A stretch of DNA of 51,408 bases from contig JBOGOC010000094.1 of NCBI GenBank assembly GCA_050747525.1, positions 1-51,408 on the forward strand, written 5' to 3'. The translations under genes were made by a program, and so were the position numbers. A model generated the notes under the pieces. The model ran no database searches. It had not been told where the DNA came from and saw only the letters and a program-made list of their open reading frames with translations. Source of the stretch: JBOGOC01 sp050747525. Its GTDB lineage: Bacteria > Acidobacteriota > Polarisedimenticolia > JACPZX01 > DASXTC01. Each line of letters begins with the position of its first letter. Position 1 is the first letter of the stretch. Positions 25,549 through 34,129 of the stretch are shown here, one piece after another.

Positions 25549-25949
25549 TTATCCCACGGCGTCTCCCGCCGCATTGGTCGCGATCACCTTGTAGAACACG
25601 ATCGACGGAGTGCCTGACGCTCCCGCCTCGATCAGCGATGCGCTGTTCACCGGGGAAACGTCCGACCACGTCGTGACACTGCGCAACGACGGCGTGGGGA
25701 CACTCGATTTCACCATTCCGACTCCCGAGGTCAGCACGCCGCTGTCGATCCATCCCGCGCTTCCCGCGGCCGGGTCGTTCGGCGGCATGGATGCCCCAGT
25801 GGACGTAGCAAAAGACAGAAGAATGGTGGGATGACCGACGGGTCGTCTGGAAAGTCAGTGGGACGGTGCGGAGCCGGAACCCCCCGTTGTAAATCCGGCT
25901 TACGCGTGAAGCCTCGTCACCTCCGCCGGCCTGCCCCCTCTGTAGGCCG
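25549..25949 (-). pseudogene. Scrambled remnant of a secreted-protein gene paralogous to the S8 protease region
   Basis: No intact gene occupies 25465-26002. What is left has four parts. A strong minus-strand promoter (25979-25950) points into the region. The minus strand at about 25612-25549 encodes an FN3-like C-terminus (PSIVFYKVIATNAAGDAVG, stop TAA) followed by a terminator. Between them the plus strand at about 25613-25740 encodes APASISDALFTGETSDH and VTLRNDGVGTLDFT, which matches residues around 560-590 of the S8 protease (APASIRDALMKGETSDHAV), but in the opposite orientation. At DNA level 25679-25701 is identical to the complement of 27168-27190. The promoter and C-terminus suggest a tandem paralogue of the S8 gene that lost its body and suffered an internal inversion. 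25741-25949 has no recognisable coding sequence. Confidence 0.65.
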
Positions 25950-25979
25950 CTTATACCCGTCAATTGGAGAGGGTGTCAA
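25950..25979 (-). promoter_or_regulatory. Orphan minus-strand promoter left by the deleted gene
   Basis: TTGACA (25979-25974), 18-bp spacer, TATAAG (25955-25950). It lies 24 bp past the S8 protease stop and now drives no intact gene. Architecture matches the S8 promoter (N18, TATARG). Confidence 0.6.
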
Positions 25980-26002
25980 GACTTTTTCTCGCGACCCATG
26001 CC

Positions 26003-28921
26003 TCATTTCTTCGTGCGGATGGTCGTGGTGCCGCGGAACCACGGCCCGCCGGTGAGCGCGAGCTTCACCGAGATGGGCACGGCGTTCCCTTCCGGCAGAG
26101 TGGGCTGCACGCGCGCGGGGTCGAACCTCACGACGACCTCCTCCACGCCGTTGCGGTTCTGGTCGGTGTACTCGAAGGGGAAAGGGAGCGCCGGGATCGT
26201 ACCGTTGAGCCGGATGCTGGATGGATCGATCCCGCGGGGATCGAACCCCGCGGGGAGCTCGATGGACAGTTTCAGCCTGGTGCGGTTGGACGACAGGTTC
26301 AACGTGCCGGGACTGAAGTCCAGCCAGGCGACCTCCATCAGCCCCACCGTGAGGGACACGGGCACCCGCAGCACCGGCGCGCCCGGATCGTTGCTCGACA
26401 CTTCGAGCGTGGCCTCGTGCAGGCCGTCCTCCAGGCCCGCGGCGTTCAGCGCCACGCCGAGCGTGCTGCTGCCGCCCGCGGGGATGCGCCCGGACGTCGG
26501 TGACGCGGTGAGCCAGCGCGGACCCTGGTTGAACTCCACCGCCATGCGATTGCGCAGGTAGGCCGAGTTGAAGACGACCGTCAGCCCGTCGGTGCGCGTG
26601 CCGTCCTGAATCCCCACCGTGGCGCTCGTGCGGGGGCCGTCCAGCGTGAGGTACTGGTACAGGATGTATCCGTTCGGATACAGGATCGCCTGGAAGGTCA
26701 GATGGTCCCTGGGAGCGTCCTCGGCCGGATCCCTGTCCACGTCGTTCCACTGGACGATGAACCGCGAGCCGTCGTTGTGGTAGTAGGCCCGTCCGCCGCC
26801 CGCGAAGTGCAGGTCGTCGAAGAACACCGCCAGCAGGTTCGGCGGCAGGCGGTCGCTGGGCAGGGGACCATTCCCGCGGGTGAATGCCAGCGAGGTGAAG
26901 GAAAGAAAGCCGTTGGTGGTGACGTTGACGGTCGTGAACGTGTTTCCGTAGAAGGGAAAGGGGAATCCGATCGGAACCGGTCCGCTGTTCTGATTGTCCG
27001 AGTTCAGGTGGGCTATCAGCGTGCCGGCGTTCCTGATGTCGACCCAGCCGAACTCCGGGCCACCCGGTTCATCCGAGTCCCTCCAGAGGTAGCCTCCGGC
27101 GTTCGGGCCGCCCGAGTCCAGAACGGCGGGGCGCGTGATCTCGAGCGGCTGGAGCGTGAAGTCGAGGGTCCCCACGCCGTCGTTGCGCAGCGTGACCGCA
27201 TGATCGGACGTCTCTCCCTTCATCAGGGCGTCGCGGATCGAGGCGGGCGCGTGGCCGGCCGTGGGTGGCGGCTGCGTGGCGGCGACCGCCACGTTGGACA
27301 GCGGGCCCGCGTTCCCCCATTCGTCGAGCGCCTTCAACGCGAAATACCAGGTGGTGTCCGCATCGAGCCCAGGCACCTCGACCTGCCCGGGGGTGCCGGC
27401 CTGGCCGGGGCTCGGCGAGTTTCCTACAGGCCTGGCCTTGGCGAAGCTGGCTTCGTCGATCGGCGAGGTCGCGTAGCGAATCTGGTACGAGGTGGCCGTC
27501 CCCTCAGCTCCGTCGTCCCCCGGGGCGGTCCAGGTGAGCCGGGCATGGTTGGAGCCGGTCTCGTGGACAGCGAGATCCCTCACCGCGCCCGGAGGCACCT
27601 CGTCGAGATCGGCGGTGCTGAGCGAGACGTTCAGCCGCCCGCCACCGGCCACCGGTCTCGTCCCTGTGAACGGGTGGAGCGCCGGCTTGCGGTCGACGAG
27701 GTTCATCAGGGCGAACTTGATCTCGGCCACTCCCAGGAACGGGAAGCGTGACTTGAGAAGCGCGGCGGCGCCCGAAACGTGCGGGGCGGCCATGGACGTC
27801 CCCGACAGGAGCCGATAGGTGTTGCCGGGGCCGGTGCTCAGGATGTTCACACCCGGGGCGGCCAGGTCCACGGTGGTGGCGCCCCAGTTGGAGAACGCCG
27901 GAACGGCGTCGTTGGGGTCGGTTGCGGCGACAGCGATGACGTTCGGCAGGTCGTAGCTGGACGGGTAGTGAGGCTCTGCGTCGTTGCTGGTGCCGTCGTT
28001 TCCGGCGGCCGCCACGAAAGCGATCCCCGCGGCGCCGGCCTCCGCGATGGCCTCGTACAGCGCCTGCGAGAAGGCCCCGCCGCCCCACGAGTTGCTGGTG
28101 AGATGGGCCCCCATCATGGTCGTGTACTCGACGGCGCGCACCGCCTTGTCGGTGGCCCCCGATCCATCGGCCGAGAGGTACTTGATGGCCATGAGGCTGA
28201 CTTCCCAGCATACGCCCACCACGCCGATGCCGTTGTTCCCCACGGCGCCGATGGTGCCGGCGACGTGCGTGCCGTGCCCGTGGTCGTCGAACGGGTCGCC
28301 GTCGTCGTTCGCGAAGTCGTACCCGTGAACGTCGTCCACGAAGCCGTTGCCGTCGTCGTCCACGCCGTTGCCGGGGATCTCGCCGGGATTGGTCCAGATG
28401 TTGGCGGCCAGGTCGGGGTGGTCGTAGTCGATCCCCGTGTCGATGATCGCCACCAGGACGTCGCGGCTGCCCTGGACGATGTCCCATGCCTGATCCGCGT
28501 CGATGTCGGCGTCGGGGGTCCCGCCGTTCTGCCCGGTGTTGATCATTCCGTGAAGCTCGCCCATCCGCGGGTCGTCGGGGACCAGGTCGACGGTCAGGAT
28601 GTAGTTGGGCTCGGCGTATTCGATCCTGGGATGCTTCTTCAGCTTTTCGAGCGCCTGCTCCAGGGGGACGTCGGAATCGAGCCGCCAGTGCTCGAGTCGG
28701 GGGTTCCGGAACCCCCTGAGCTTCGCGGCCCTGACCAGCGCCCTGGCCGACGCCCGGTCAAGGGGATGCGCGGTGTCCTTGAACCTGACCAGCAGCTCGC
28801 CGGGGAGGTGGGGCGCCACCTTCGGCGGGACGGGCGGGGTAGCCGGCGTCATGCCGCCCGCGGTGGCGGCCAGGACTACGTTGAGGAGGAGGACGATGAC
28901 GGGTCGATGGGCACGCCACAT
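26003..28921 (-). CDS. Secreted subtilisin-like S8 serine protease with FN3 and BACON-like domains
   Basis: A 972-residue exported protease. Order: signal peptide (~1-23), a propeptide with LLVRFKD and a PRIEYAEPNY motif (~35-115), peptidase S8 catalytic domain (~135-430) with Asp161 (AIIDTGIDYDHPD), His216 (HGHGTHVAGT) and Ser in LSGTSMAAPH, and acidic EF-hand-like calcium loops (DDDGNGFVDD). Then an FN3 domain (~445-545), an anchor-type beta domain with TSDHAVTLRNDGVGTLDF, a nidogen-like stretch (PFPFYGNTFTTVNVTTNGFL), and a BACON-like repeat (RWLTASPTSGRIPAGG). The ATG at 28921 lies seven bases after the -10, so the transcript may be near-leaderless. It probably degrades external protein. 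A remnant paralogue follows downstream. Confidence 0.92.
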   Translation of the reverse strand: MWRAHRPVIVLLLNVVLAATAGGMTPATPPVPPKVAPHLPGELLVRFKDTAHPLDRASARALVRAAKLRGFRNPRLEHWRLDSDVPLEQALEKLKKHPRIEYAEPNYILTVDLVPDDPRMGELHGMINTGQNGGTPDADIDADQAWDIVQGSRDVLVAIIDTGIDYDHPDLAANIWTNPGEIPGNGVDDDGNGFVDDVHGYDFANDDGDPFDDHGHGTHVAGTIGAVGNNGIGVVGVCWEVSLMAIKYLSADGSGATDKAVRAVEYTTMMGAHLTSNSWGGGAFSQALYEAIAEAGAAGIAFVAAAGNDGTSNDAEPHYPSSYDLPNVIAVAATDPNDAVPAFSNWGATTVDLAAPGVNILSTGPGNTYRLLSGTSMAAPHVSGAAALLKSRFPFLGVAEIKFALMNLVDRKPALHPFTGTRPVAGGGRLNVSLSTADLDEVPPGAVRDLAVHETGSNHARLTWTAPGDDGAEGTATSYQIRYATSPIDEASFAKARPVGNSPSPGQAGTPGQVEVPGLDADTTWYFALKALDEWGNAGPLSNVAVAATQPPPTAGHAPASIRDALMKGETSDHAVTLRNDGVGTLDFTLQPLEITRPAVLDSGGPNAGGYLWRDSDEPGGPEFGWVDIRNAGTLIAHLNSDNQNSGPVPIGFPFPFYGNTFTTVNVTTNGFLSFTSLAFTRGNGPLPSDRLPPNLLAVFFDDLHFAGGGRAYYHNDGSRFIVQWNDVDRDPAEDAPRDHLTFQAILYPNGYILYQYLTLDGPRTSATVGIQDGTRTDGLTVVFNSAYLRNRMAVEFNQGPRWLTASPTSGRIPAGGSSTLGVALNAAGLEDGLHEATLEVSSNDPGAPVLRVPVSLTVGLMEVAWLDFSPGTLNLSSNRTRLKLSIELPAGFDPRGIDPSSIRLNGTIPALPFPFEYTDQNRNGVEEVVVRFDPARVQPTLPEGNAVPISVKLALTGGPWFRGTTTIRTKK

Positions 28922-28928
28922 ATGGATG

Positions 28929-28958
28929 CCTATATCCGTGATTTGAAGGTTGTGTCAA
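28929..28958 (-). promoter_or_regulatory. Sigma70 promoter of the S8 protease gene
   Basis: TTGACA (28958-28953), 18-bp spacer, TATAGG (28934-28929), seven bases before the ATG. It is embedded in the last codons of the upstream GNAT gene, whose stop lies at 28932-28930. Confidence 0.65.
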
Positions 28959-29388
28959 GGTCCTTTCTCAGCAAAACGGCGGTCTGGCACCGGACCAGCC
29001 GGAACTCGCCCGACGCCAGGATGCGCGCCGGCGCGGCGTCCCGGGCGATCGGCGTGAACCCGTAGCGGCGTGCCATCGGCTCGATGGTGTGGGTGAGCAG
29101 GTACGCTTCCCGGCAGCCTCGCCCCACGGCCTCCGTCAGGATGGCGCCTATGAGGGGGCGCACGACGCCGTGCCCCCGTGCTGCCCGGGTGACGGCGAGG
29201 CTGCGCAGGACGCATGCGTCGCCATGCACCTCGAGGCCGGCGCACCCCATCACGCGATCGCCCTGGATGGCGACGACGAAGCCGTCCAGGTGCGGGGCCA
29301 CGCCGTCGAGCGGGAGATTCCCCTCGCGCAGCAGCTCTTCGATGGCAGGCAGATCGCCGGATGCCGCCCGCCGGACGGTGACGCTCAC
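28930..29388 (-). CDS. GNAT acetyltransferase, ArsN2-like
   Basis: A 152-residue GNAT-fold protein. VRRAASGDLPAIEELLREGN at the start, GFVVAIQGDRVMGCAGLEVHG, the acetyl-CoA loop LAVTRAARGHGVVRPLI, AYLLTHTIEPMARRYGF and EFRLVRCQTAV fit the ArsN2-type acetyltransferases found in arsenic operons (family members have a C-P-x-SA near the end; here it reads RCQTAV). GTG 29388 overlaps the arsM stop (GTGA). Co-operonic position with arsM supports a role in organoarsenical or arsenic tolerance; substrate not shown. Its 3' end doubles as the S8 promoter. Confidence 0.75.
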   Translation of the reverse strand: MSVTVRRAASGDLPAIEELLREGNLPLDGVAPHLDGFVVAIQGDRVMGCAGLEVHGDACVLRSLAVTRAARGHGVVRPLIGAILTEAVGRGCREAYLLTHTIEPMARRYGFTPIARDAAPARILASGEFRLVRCQTAVLLRKDLDTTFKSRI

Positions 29389-30116
29389 GCCGCCGCCGGC
29401 CTGCGCGCCGTGATCTTGAGCGACCACACCCTGCCCTCCGTCCCCTCCAGCTCGGGAGCTTCCCAGGCGAACCGGTCCACCACCGCGACGTCCTCGAAGC
29501 CGGCCATCCGGATGGACTGGAGGTAGTCCTCTTCCGACGGCGCGCCGCCGATGCAGGCGCAATAGGCCGCGGCGTTCGCCAGCAGCTCGTCGGGGAGGTT
29601 CTCGCCGATCAGATCGGTGATGGAGAACCGGGCTCCAGGCTTGAGCACCCGGAAGATCTCCTGGAAGGCGCGCGTCTTGTCCGGGACCAGGTTCACCACG
29701 CAGTTGGAGATGACCCAGTCCATCGATCGGTCGGGGACGGGAAGCGACTCGGCGTCTCCCTGCAGGAACTGCACGTTCGTGAGCCCTTCGGCGGCGGCCG
29801 CTCCGCGCGCGCGCTCCAGCATCGCGTCGGTCATGTCCACACCCACGACCCGGCCGGCCGGGCCGACCTGGCGTGCGGCGGCCAGCGCATCGTCGCCCGG
29901 CCCCGAGCCCACGTCCAGGACGCTCTGGCCCGGTGCCACGCCTGCCACGGCCAGCGGGTCGCCGCAGCCGAACACGCTTCGAGCTCCGCCCGGCGAGGGG
30001 TGGTCGCCCTTTCCGCAGCAGCCGGCTTCCTGCCGCGCGGCCCGTCCGTATCGTTCTCTCACGATTTCCTTGATTCGCGCCGGTTCAGGCGCTCCGCACG
30101 CATCCTGTCTGGTCAT
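29385..30116 (-). CDS. arsM: Arsenite methyltransferase
   Basis: ArsM methylates As(III) with SAM to volatile or less retained species. The 243-residue protein has the N-terminal CC pair (Cys33-Cys34, QEAGCCGKG), GCGDPLAVAGV, the SAM site VLDVGSGPGDDALAAA and VGVDMTDAML, and the arsenic-binding cysteines in VISNCVVNLVPDK (Cys139) and AYCACIGGAP (Cys186/188), equivalent to the conserved Cys pair of characterised ArsM. Start ATG 30116 overlaps the end of the MarR gene by 32 bp, so expression is coupled. A Cys at 51 is also present. Confidence 0.9.
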   Translation of the reverse strand: MTRQDACGAPEPARIKEIVRERYGRAARQEAGCCGKGDHPSPGGARSVFGCGDPLAVAGVAPGQSVLDVGSGPGDDALAAARQVGPAGRVVGVDMTDAMLERARGAAAAEGLTNVQFLQGDAESLPVPDRSMDWVISNCVVNLVPDKTRAFQEIFRVLKPGARFSITDLIGENLPDELLANAAAYCACIGGAPSEEDYLQSIRMAGFEDVAVVDRFAWEAPELEGTEGRVWSLKITARRPAAA

Positions 30117-30567
30117 TCGCCTTCCCCTTGTCGAGTGCCTGCGTCAGCCGTCGCAGACCGCGCAGCAGGCCCGCGCGATCGGCCGGTGTGAGGGTCTCGA
30201 GGATCTGCTGCTCGGAGGCCCGGATCCGCCGCTCCATGGTGCGCAGCAGCGCCGCTCCCGACCCGGTGAGCGACACCTCGCGCACACGCCGGTCGCCGGC
30301 CGGCGGACGCCGCGCCACGTGGCCGCGCCGCTCGAGCTGCGCCACCACGCGCGTGAGGGTGCTGACCGCCAGGCACATCGCGCCTGCCAGCGCGGTCATG
30401 GTGAGCGGCCCGCGCTGTCCCAGCTCCTTCAGGACATAGCACTGCGACACCGTGACCCCTTCGCAGCAGATGCTGTTGCGGTCGCGGAACTGGTAGCGCT
30501 TGATGAGCGTGGTCAGGAGCCGGTCAAGCTCCTGGGCCTGCCGCTCCAGTGATGCCACGGCCTTCAT
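30085..30567 (-). CDS. MarR-family regulator with vicinal cysteines, putative arsenic sensor
   Basis: A 160-residue winged-helix repressor. Helix-turn-helix: LTMTALAGAMCLAVSTLTRV; wing: RRPPAGDRRVREVSLTGSG. Unusual for the family is the N-terminal dimer region RNSICCEGVTVSQCYVLKEL with Cys34-Cys35 and Cys43, a plausible three-thiol As(III) site. ATG 30567 has GGAGGG upstream. It is first in the operon before arsM and the GNAT gene, and an imperfect dyad (30583-30603) overlaps its -10. Regulation of the operon by As(III) is inference from context and cysteines; a classical ArsR is absent here. Confidence 0.8.
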   Translation of the reverse strand: MKAVASLERQAQELDRLLTTLIKRYQFRDRNSICCEGVTVSQCYVLKELGQRGPLTMTALAGAMCLAVSTLTRVVAQLERRGHVARRPPAGDRRVREVSLTGSGAALLRTMERRIRASEQQILETLTPADRAGLLRGLRRLTQALDKGKANDQTGCVRSA

Positions 30568-30582
30568 GGGGACCCTCCAGAG

Positions 30583-30603
30583 ATAGTTGTATGTGCAAAG
30601 TAT
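30583..30603 (-). promoter_or_regulatory. Candidate MarR operator
   Basis: An imperfect dyad with ATA.TT and AA.TAT arms spans 30583-30603, covering the -10 and the start region of the marR operon. Size fits a MarR dimer site, but the symmetry is imperfect, so confidence is low. Confidence 0.35.
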
Positions 30604-30625
30604 TCCGGAGGCTCAGGGCTGTCAA
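30597..30625 (-). promoter_or_regulatory. Promoter of the marR-arsM-GNAT operon
   Basis: TTGACA (30625-30620), 17-bp spacer, TACTTT (30602-30597). The -35 is perfect, the -10 weak, as expected for a regulated promoter. Confidence 0.55.
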
Positions 30626-30644
30626 GTCCTGAGCGGGAGTGGAG

Positions 30645-32804
30645 CTACAGGTTCTCGAGAATGAAGTCGGTGATCTTCTCGAACAGCTGCCGGCGCGTGG
30701 CCGGGCCGGCGATGCCGTGCCCCTTGCCCGGATAGAGCATGAACTCCACGGGGATCTCCGCGGAGGCCAGCGCGTCGAGCATCTGGGCCGAGTTGGTCAG
30801 GTGGACGTTGTCGTCCGCCGAGCCGTGAACGAGCAGCAGCGGGTCGCGCAGGGCGGACGCCTTGGTCAGGGGCGCGCTCTCGCGGTACCCGTCCTCGTTG
30901 TCGGTGGGCCGGTCCATGTAGCGCTCGGTGTAGATCGTGTCGTAGTTCTTCCAGTCGGTCACCGGGGCCACCGAGACGCCCAGGCGGAACGTGCCGGGAG
31001 CGTTGGTGAGGGCGTACAGAGTCATGTACCCGCCGTAGGACCATCCCCAGATCCCGATCCGATCGGGGTCCACGCCGCGGAGCGCGCGCAGGTAGGCCAC
31101 CCCCTCGAGCTGATCGGCCAGCTCCTGCCGTCCCATGCGGCGGTGCACCGGCGTCTCCCAGGCGTGGCCGCGTCCCGCCGCGCCGCGGTTGTCCAGCATC
31201 CAGATCATCACGCCCCGGTCGGCCATCATGTGGAGCCACAGGGCGCGCCAGCCCATCCATCCGCGGATGACCATCTGCGCGTGAGGCCCGCCGTAGACGT
31301 ACACCAGCACCGGGTACTTCCGGGATGGATCGAACGACTGCGGCTTGATCAGGAGAGCGGGCAGCGAGGTCCCGTCGCTAGCGGGGACCTGGTGGTACTC
31401 CACCTGCCCCAGGCGGAGCCCGGCCACCCGCCGAGCCTCGGCGTCGTCGAGCACCTCGCGGGCGTCGCCGTCGCCGCCCCGCAGCGTCACGGTGGGGGGC
31501 GTGAGCGCGGTGGAGAAGGTGTCCAGAAAGGCCTTGCCTCCCGGTGCCACGAGCGTGTTGTGCGTCCCTTCTTCGCGTGTGAGGCGTGAGAACCCGGTGC
31601 CGTCCAGACGCACGCGGTAGAGATGCCGCTCCCGCGGATCCTTCTCGGTGGCAGTGAAGTGCACCCAGCCGCCCGCCTCGTCCACCTGCTCCAGCCCGGT
31701 GACCACCCAGCTCCCCGAGGTGAGACGCCGGGCCGGGCCCCCGTCGAGCGGATGCACGTAGAGATGGCGGTAGCCGTCACGCTCGGATCCCCAGAGCAGG
31801 CCGTCCTTGAGGAAGCGCCAGGCGTCGTCGATGTTGATCCAGTGGGGGTCCGACTCGGTCAGCAGCGTGGCGCAGGCCCCGCTGCGGGCGTCGCAGGTGA
31901 GCATGTCGAGATGCGTCTGATCTCTGTCCAGCCGCTGGATGGCCACGCGTCCCGCCTGCGTCCATCCCGCCCGCGGCAGGTAGATGTCCTTGTCGGCGCC
32001 CACGTCCATCCAGCGCGTGGGAGGGACCGCGTCGCTTTCGCCGGCCACCTCCACCACGCCGAGGCGCGGCACCGGGTTGGGATCGCCGGCTTTCGGGTAG
32101 CGCTGCCAGGTGACGTCCGCGTGAACCGGAAGGAGGTCCACGATCGGGTAGCGGGGGACGTCCTTCTGGTCGAGCTGCAGATAGGCGACGCGGCGGCTGT
32201 CGGGAGACCACCACCATCCGCTGTCCAGCGAGAACTCTTCTTCGTAGACCCAGTCCACCGCGCCGTTGAGCACGTCGTCGCTCTCGCGGCGGGTCAGGCG
32301 GCGCTCGGTCGCACCGGATGGATCGATGACGTAGAGATCTCCGTCGCGCACGAAGCCGATCCATCGTCCATCCGGGCTGTATCGAGGATCCTGCTCCTCG
32401 CCGGAGGTCCGGGTCAGACGCCGCGGCGGGGTCGGATCTCCGGATGCGGGGATCTCGAACAGGAACAGGTCGCCCTCGGAGACCGCGACGAGCGCGTTTC
32501 CCGACGGAGACCAGACGAACGCCCCCACGGACATCTTGAAGGGCCCTTCCTGCTCCCGTGTGAGCGCCACCGGGGCCCCCTTCCCCATGGGACGCAGGCG
32601 CAGCAGCGGCGTGCCGGATTCCGGGTCGGCCTGGAGCCAGGCCAGGCGCGATCCATCGGGGGACCACTGAAAGGCCGAGGGCGCGGCGGCCAGGGGAGGG
32701 TTCGGAAAGACGTCCCGCAGGGTGATCTCGGTGCCGGCGGCCTCGGCCGGCACGGCCGAGACGGCGGCCAGCGCGAGCGACGCGATCCAGAGAGGCCTGC
32801 TCAT
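30645..32804 (-). CDS. Dipeptidyl peptidase IV (S9B)
   Basis: A secreted or periplasmic S9B serine exopeptidase that removes N-terminal dipeptides (X-Pro type). The 719-residue protein has a signal peptide (~1-23), an eight-bladed propeller domain (repeated WSPDGSRLAWL-like blades) with the amine-binding double Glu in WVYEEEF, and an alpha/beta hydrolase domain with catalytic Ser in GWSYGGYM, Asp in HGSADDNVH and His in GKGHGI. ATG 32804 overlaps the antiporter stop (ATGA). It is the last gene of the acnA-antiporter-DPP IV run. Confidence 0.92.
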   Translation of the reverse strand: MSRPLWIASLALAAVSAVPAEAAGTEITLRDVFPNPPLAAAPSAFQWSPDGSRLAWLQADPESGTPLLRLRPMGKGAPVALTREQEGPFKMSVGAFVWSPSGNALVAVSEGDLFLFEIPASGDPTPPRRLTRTSGEEQDPRYSPDGRWIGFVRDGDLYVIDPSGATERRLTRRESDDVLNGAVDWVYEEEFSLDSGWWWSPDSRRVAYLQLDQKDVPRYPIVDLLPVHADVTWQRYPKAGDPNPVPRLGVVEVAGESDAVPPTRWMDVGADKDIYLPRAGWTQAGRVAIQRLDRDQTHLDMLTCDARSGACATLLTESDPHWINIDDAWRFLKDGLLWGSERDGYRHLYVHPLDGGPARRLTSGSWVVTGLEQVDEAGGWVHFTATEKDPRERHLYRVRLDGTGFSRLTREEGTHNTLVAPGGKAFLDTFSTALTPPTVTLRGGDGDAREVLDDAEARRVAGLRLGQVEYHQVPASDGTSLPALLIKPQSFDPSRKYPVLVYVYGGPHAQMVIRGWMGWRALWLHMMADRGVMIWMLDNRGAAGRGHAWETPVHRRMGRQELADQLEGVAYLRALRGVDPDRIGIWGWSYGGYMTLYALTNAPGTFRLGVSVAPVTDWKNYDTIYTERYMDRPTDNEDGYRESAPLTKASALRDPLLLVHGSADDNVHLTNSAQMLDALASAEIPVEFMLYPGKGHGIAGPATRRQLFEKITDFILENL

Positions 32805-34126
32805 CCGATCGAGGACGCGACCTCCCCGGCTCGCCCGGAGGCCGTCTGCGACAGGTAACGCCCATACAGAACGTGGAAGAGAGGCGACGCCATCAGGGTC
32901 GTGATCACCGCCATCATCACCATGATGGTGAACAGGGTGGGGGTGATGATGCCGGCCTGCAGGCCGATGTTCAGGATGATCAGCTCCATCAGTCCCCGCG
33001 CGTTCATCAGCGTCCCCAGCGTGGCCGCTTCGCGCCAGCTCTCTCCGGCCACGCGTGCGGCGGCCATGCAGGCCAGCCCCTTCCCCGCGATGGCCAGCAG
33101 GAGCACGATGGCGGTGATCCCCCACAGCTCCCACGAGCTGATCAGGCCGATGCGCGTGTTGAGCCCGGAATAGACGAAGAAGACCGGCAGCAGCAGGCCC
33201 GTGGTGATCAGCTCGGTGTGGGCCCGCACCTCGGCGGCGTAGCGCCCGCGCGGCATACATGCTCCCAGGATGAACGCGCCGAACACGGCGTAGATGCCGA
33301 TGGCGTCGGTCAGCCACGCGCTCAGCATCAGCACCAGCAGCGTGGAGACCATCGTGCCCCCGCCCAGCCCGTCGCGCCTCCGCACCTGATCCTCGAAGCT
33401 GGCCAGCAGGGGGCGCCCCAGGAAGATCATCCCCAGGGTGAAGACGATCCCTCCACCGATGGCCATCACCGCCACCATCGACGACCCCTTCAGGAAGGCC
33501 AGCACCACCGCCAGCAGGCACCAGGCCACCGCGTCGTCGGTGGCCCCGGCCGCCAGGGCCAGAGTCCCCAGGCGGGTCCCGGCGATCCCTTTCTCGAAGA
33601 TGATGCGCGCCAGCATGGGGAAGGCCGTGATCGACATGCAGGCCCCCAGGAAGAGAGCGGCCCACGGGCCCGAGACGTCGGGAGTGAAGAAGCGGCCCCC
33701 CTGGCCGCTCAGCTGCAGCGAGTAGACGGCCCCCAGCCCGAACGGGATGACGATCCCCGCCGCCGAAACGAGGCCCGCGCTCTTCATGCGTCCCACGATC
33801 AGCTGCGTGTTGAACTCGAGCCCCACCAGGAACATGTAGAGCACCAGCCCCACCTGGCTGATGGCGAACAGGATCGCCATGGACGGGTGAGGCACGGTGA
33901 CGGCGGCCCCTCCGGCCTCGATGGTGGCGCGCACGGGGAAGAGCCACTCCTGCAGGTTCGGGGCGAGCAGGCCCAGCAGCGACGGCCCGAGCACCACGCC
34001 CGCCACCATCTCGCTCACCACGCGCGTCTGCCCGAGCCAGCGCCCCACGATGGCCACGACGTAGCAGGAGGCCAGGATCACCGCCAGCTGAAGGAACAGC
34101 TTGATGACCAGATCGGCGTTGGACAT
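32801..34126 (-). CDS. Cation:proton antiporter, CPA2 family
   Basis: A 441-residue inner-membrane antiporter of the CPA2 (KefB/NapA) type with about 12-13 hydrophobic segments. Typical motifs: VVSEMVAGVVLGPSLLG, LFLVGLEFN-like FLVGLEFNTQ, and GATDDAVAWCLLAV, where the paired Asp of TDDA are the ion-binding acids of NapA-like exchangers. No C-terminal RCK/TrkA domain, so it is not a full Kef protein. The start lies three bases after the aconitase stop, so it is cotranscribed. Ion specificity (Na+ or K+) not determined. Confidence 0.88.
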   Translation of the reverse strand: MSNADLVIKLFLQLAVILASCYVVAIVGRWLGQTRVVSEMVAGVVLGPSLLGLLAPNLQEWLFPVRATIEAGGAAVTVPHPSMAILFAISQVGLVLYMFLVGLEFNTQLIVGRMKSAGLVSAAGIVIPFGLGAVYSLQLSGQGGRFFTPDVSGPWAALFLGACMSITAFPMLARIIFEKGIAGTRLGTLALAAGATDDAVAWCLLAVVLAFLKGSSMVAVMAIGGGIVFTLGMIFLGRPLLASFEDQVRRRDGLGGGTMVSTLLVLMLSAWLTDAIGIYAVFGAFILGACMPRGRYAAEVRAHTELITTGLLLPVFFVYSGLNTRIGLISSWELWGITAIVLLLAIAGKGLACMAAARVAGESWREAATLGTLMNARGLMELIILNIGLQAGIITPTLFTIMVMMAVITTLMASPLFHVLYGRYLSQTASGRAGEVASSIG

Positions 34127-34129
34127 CCG

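Noticed and set aside
25610..25834. A 74-codon plus-strand ORF as an independent small gene
   Set aside because: Its N-terminal half is a truncated copy of an internal S8 protease domain, with no start context or promoter on that strand; better explained as rearranged debris.
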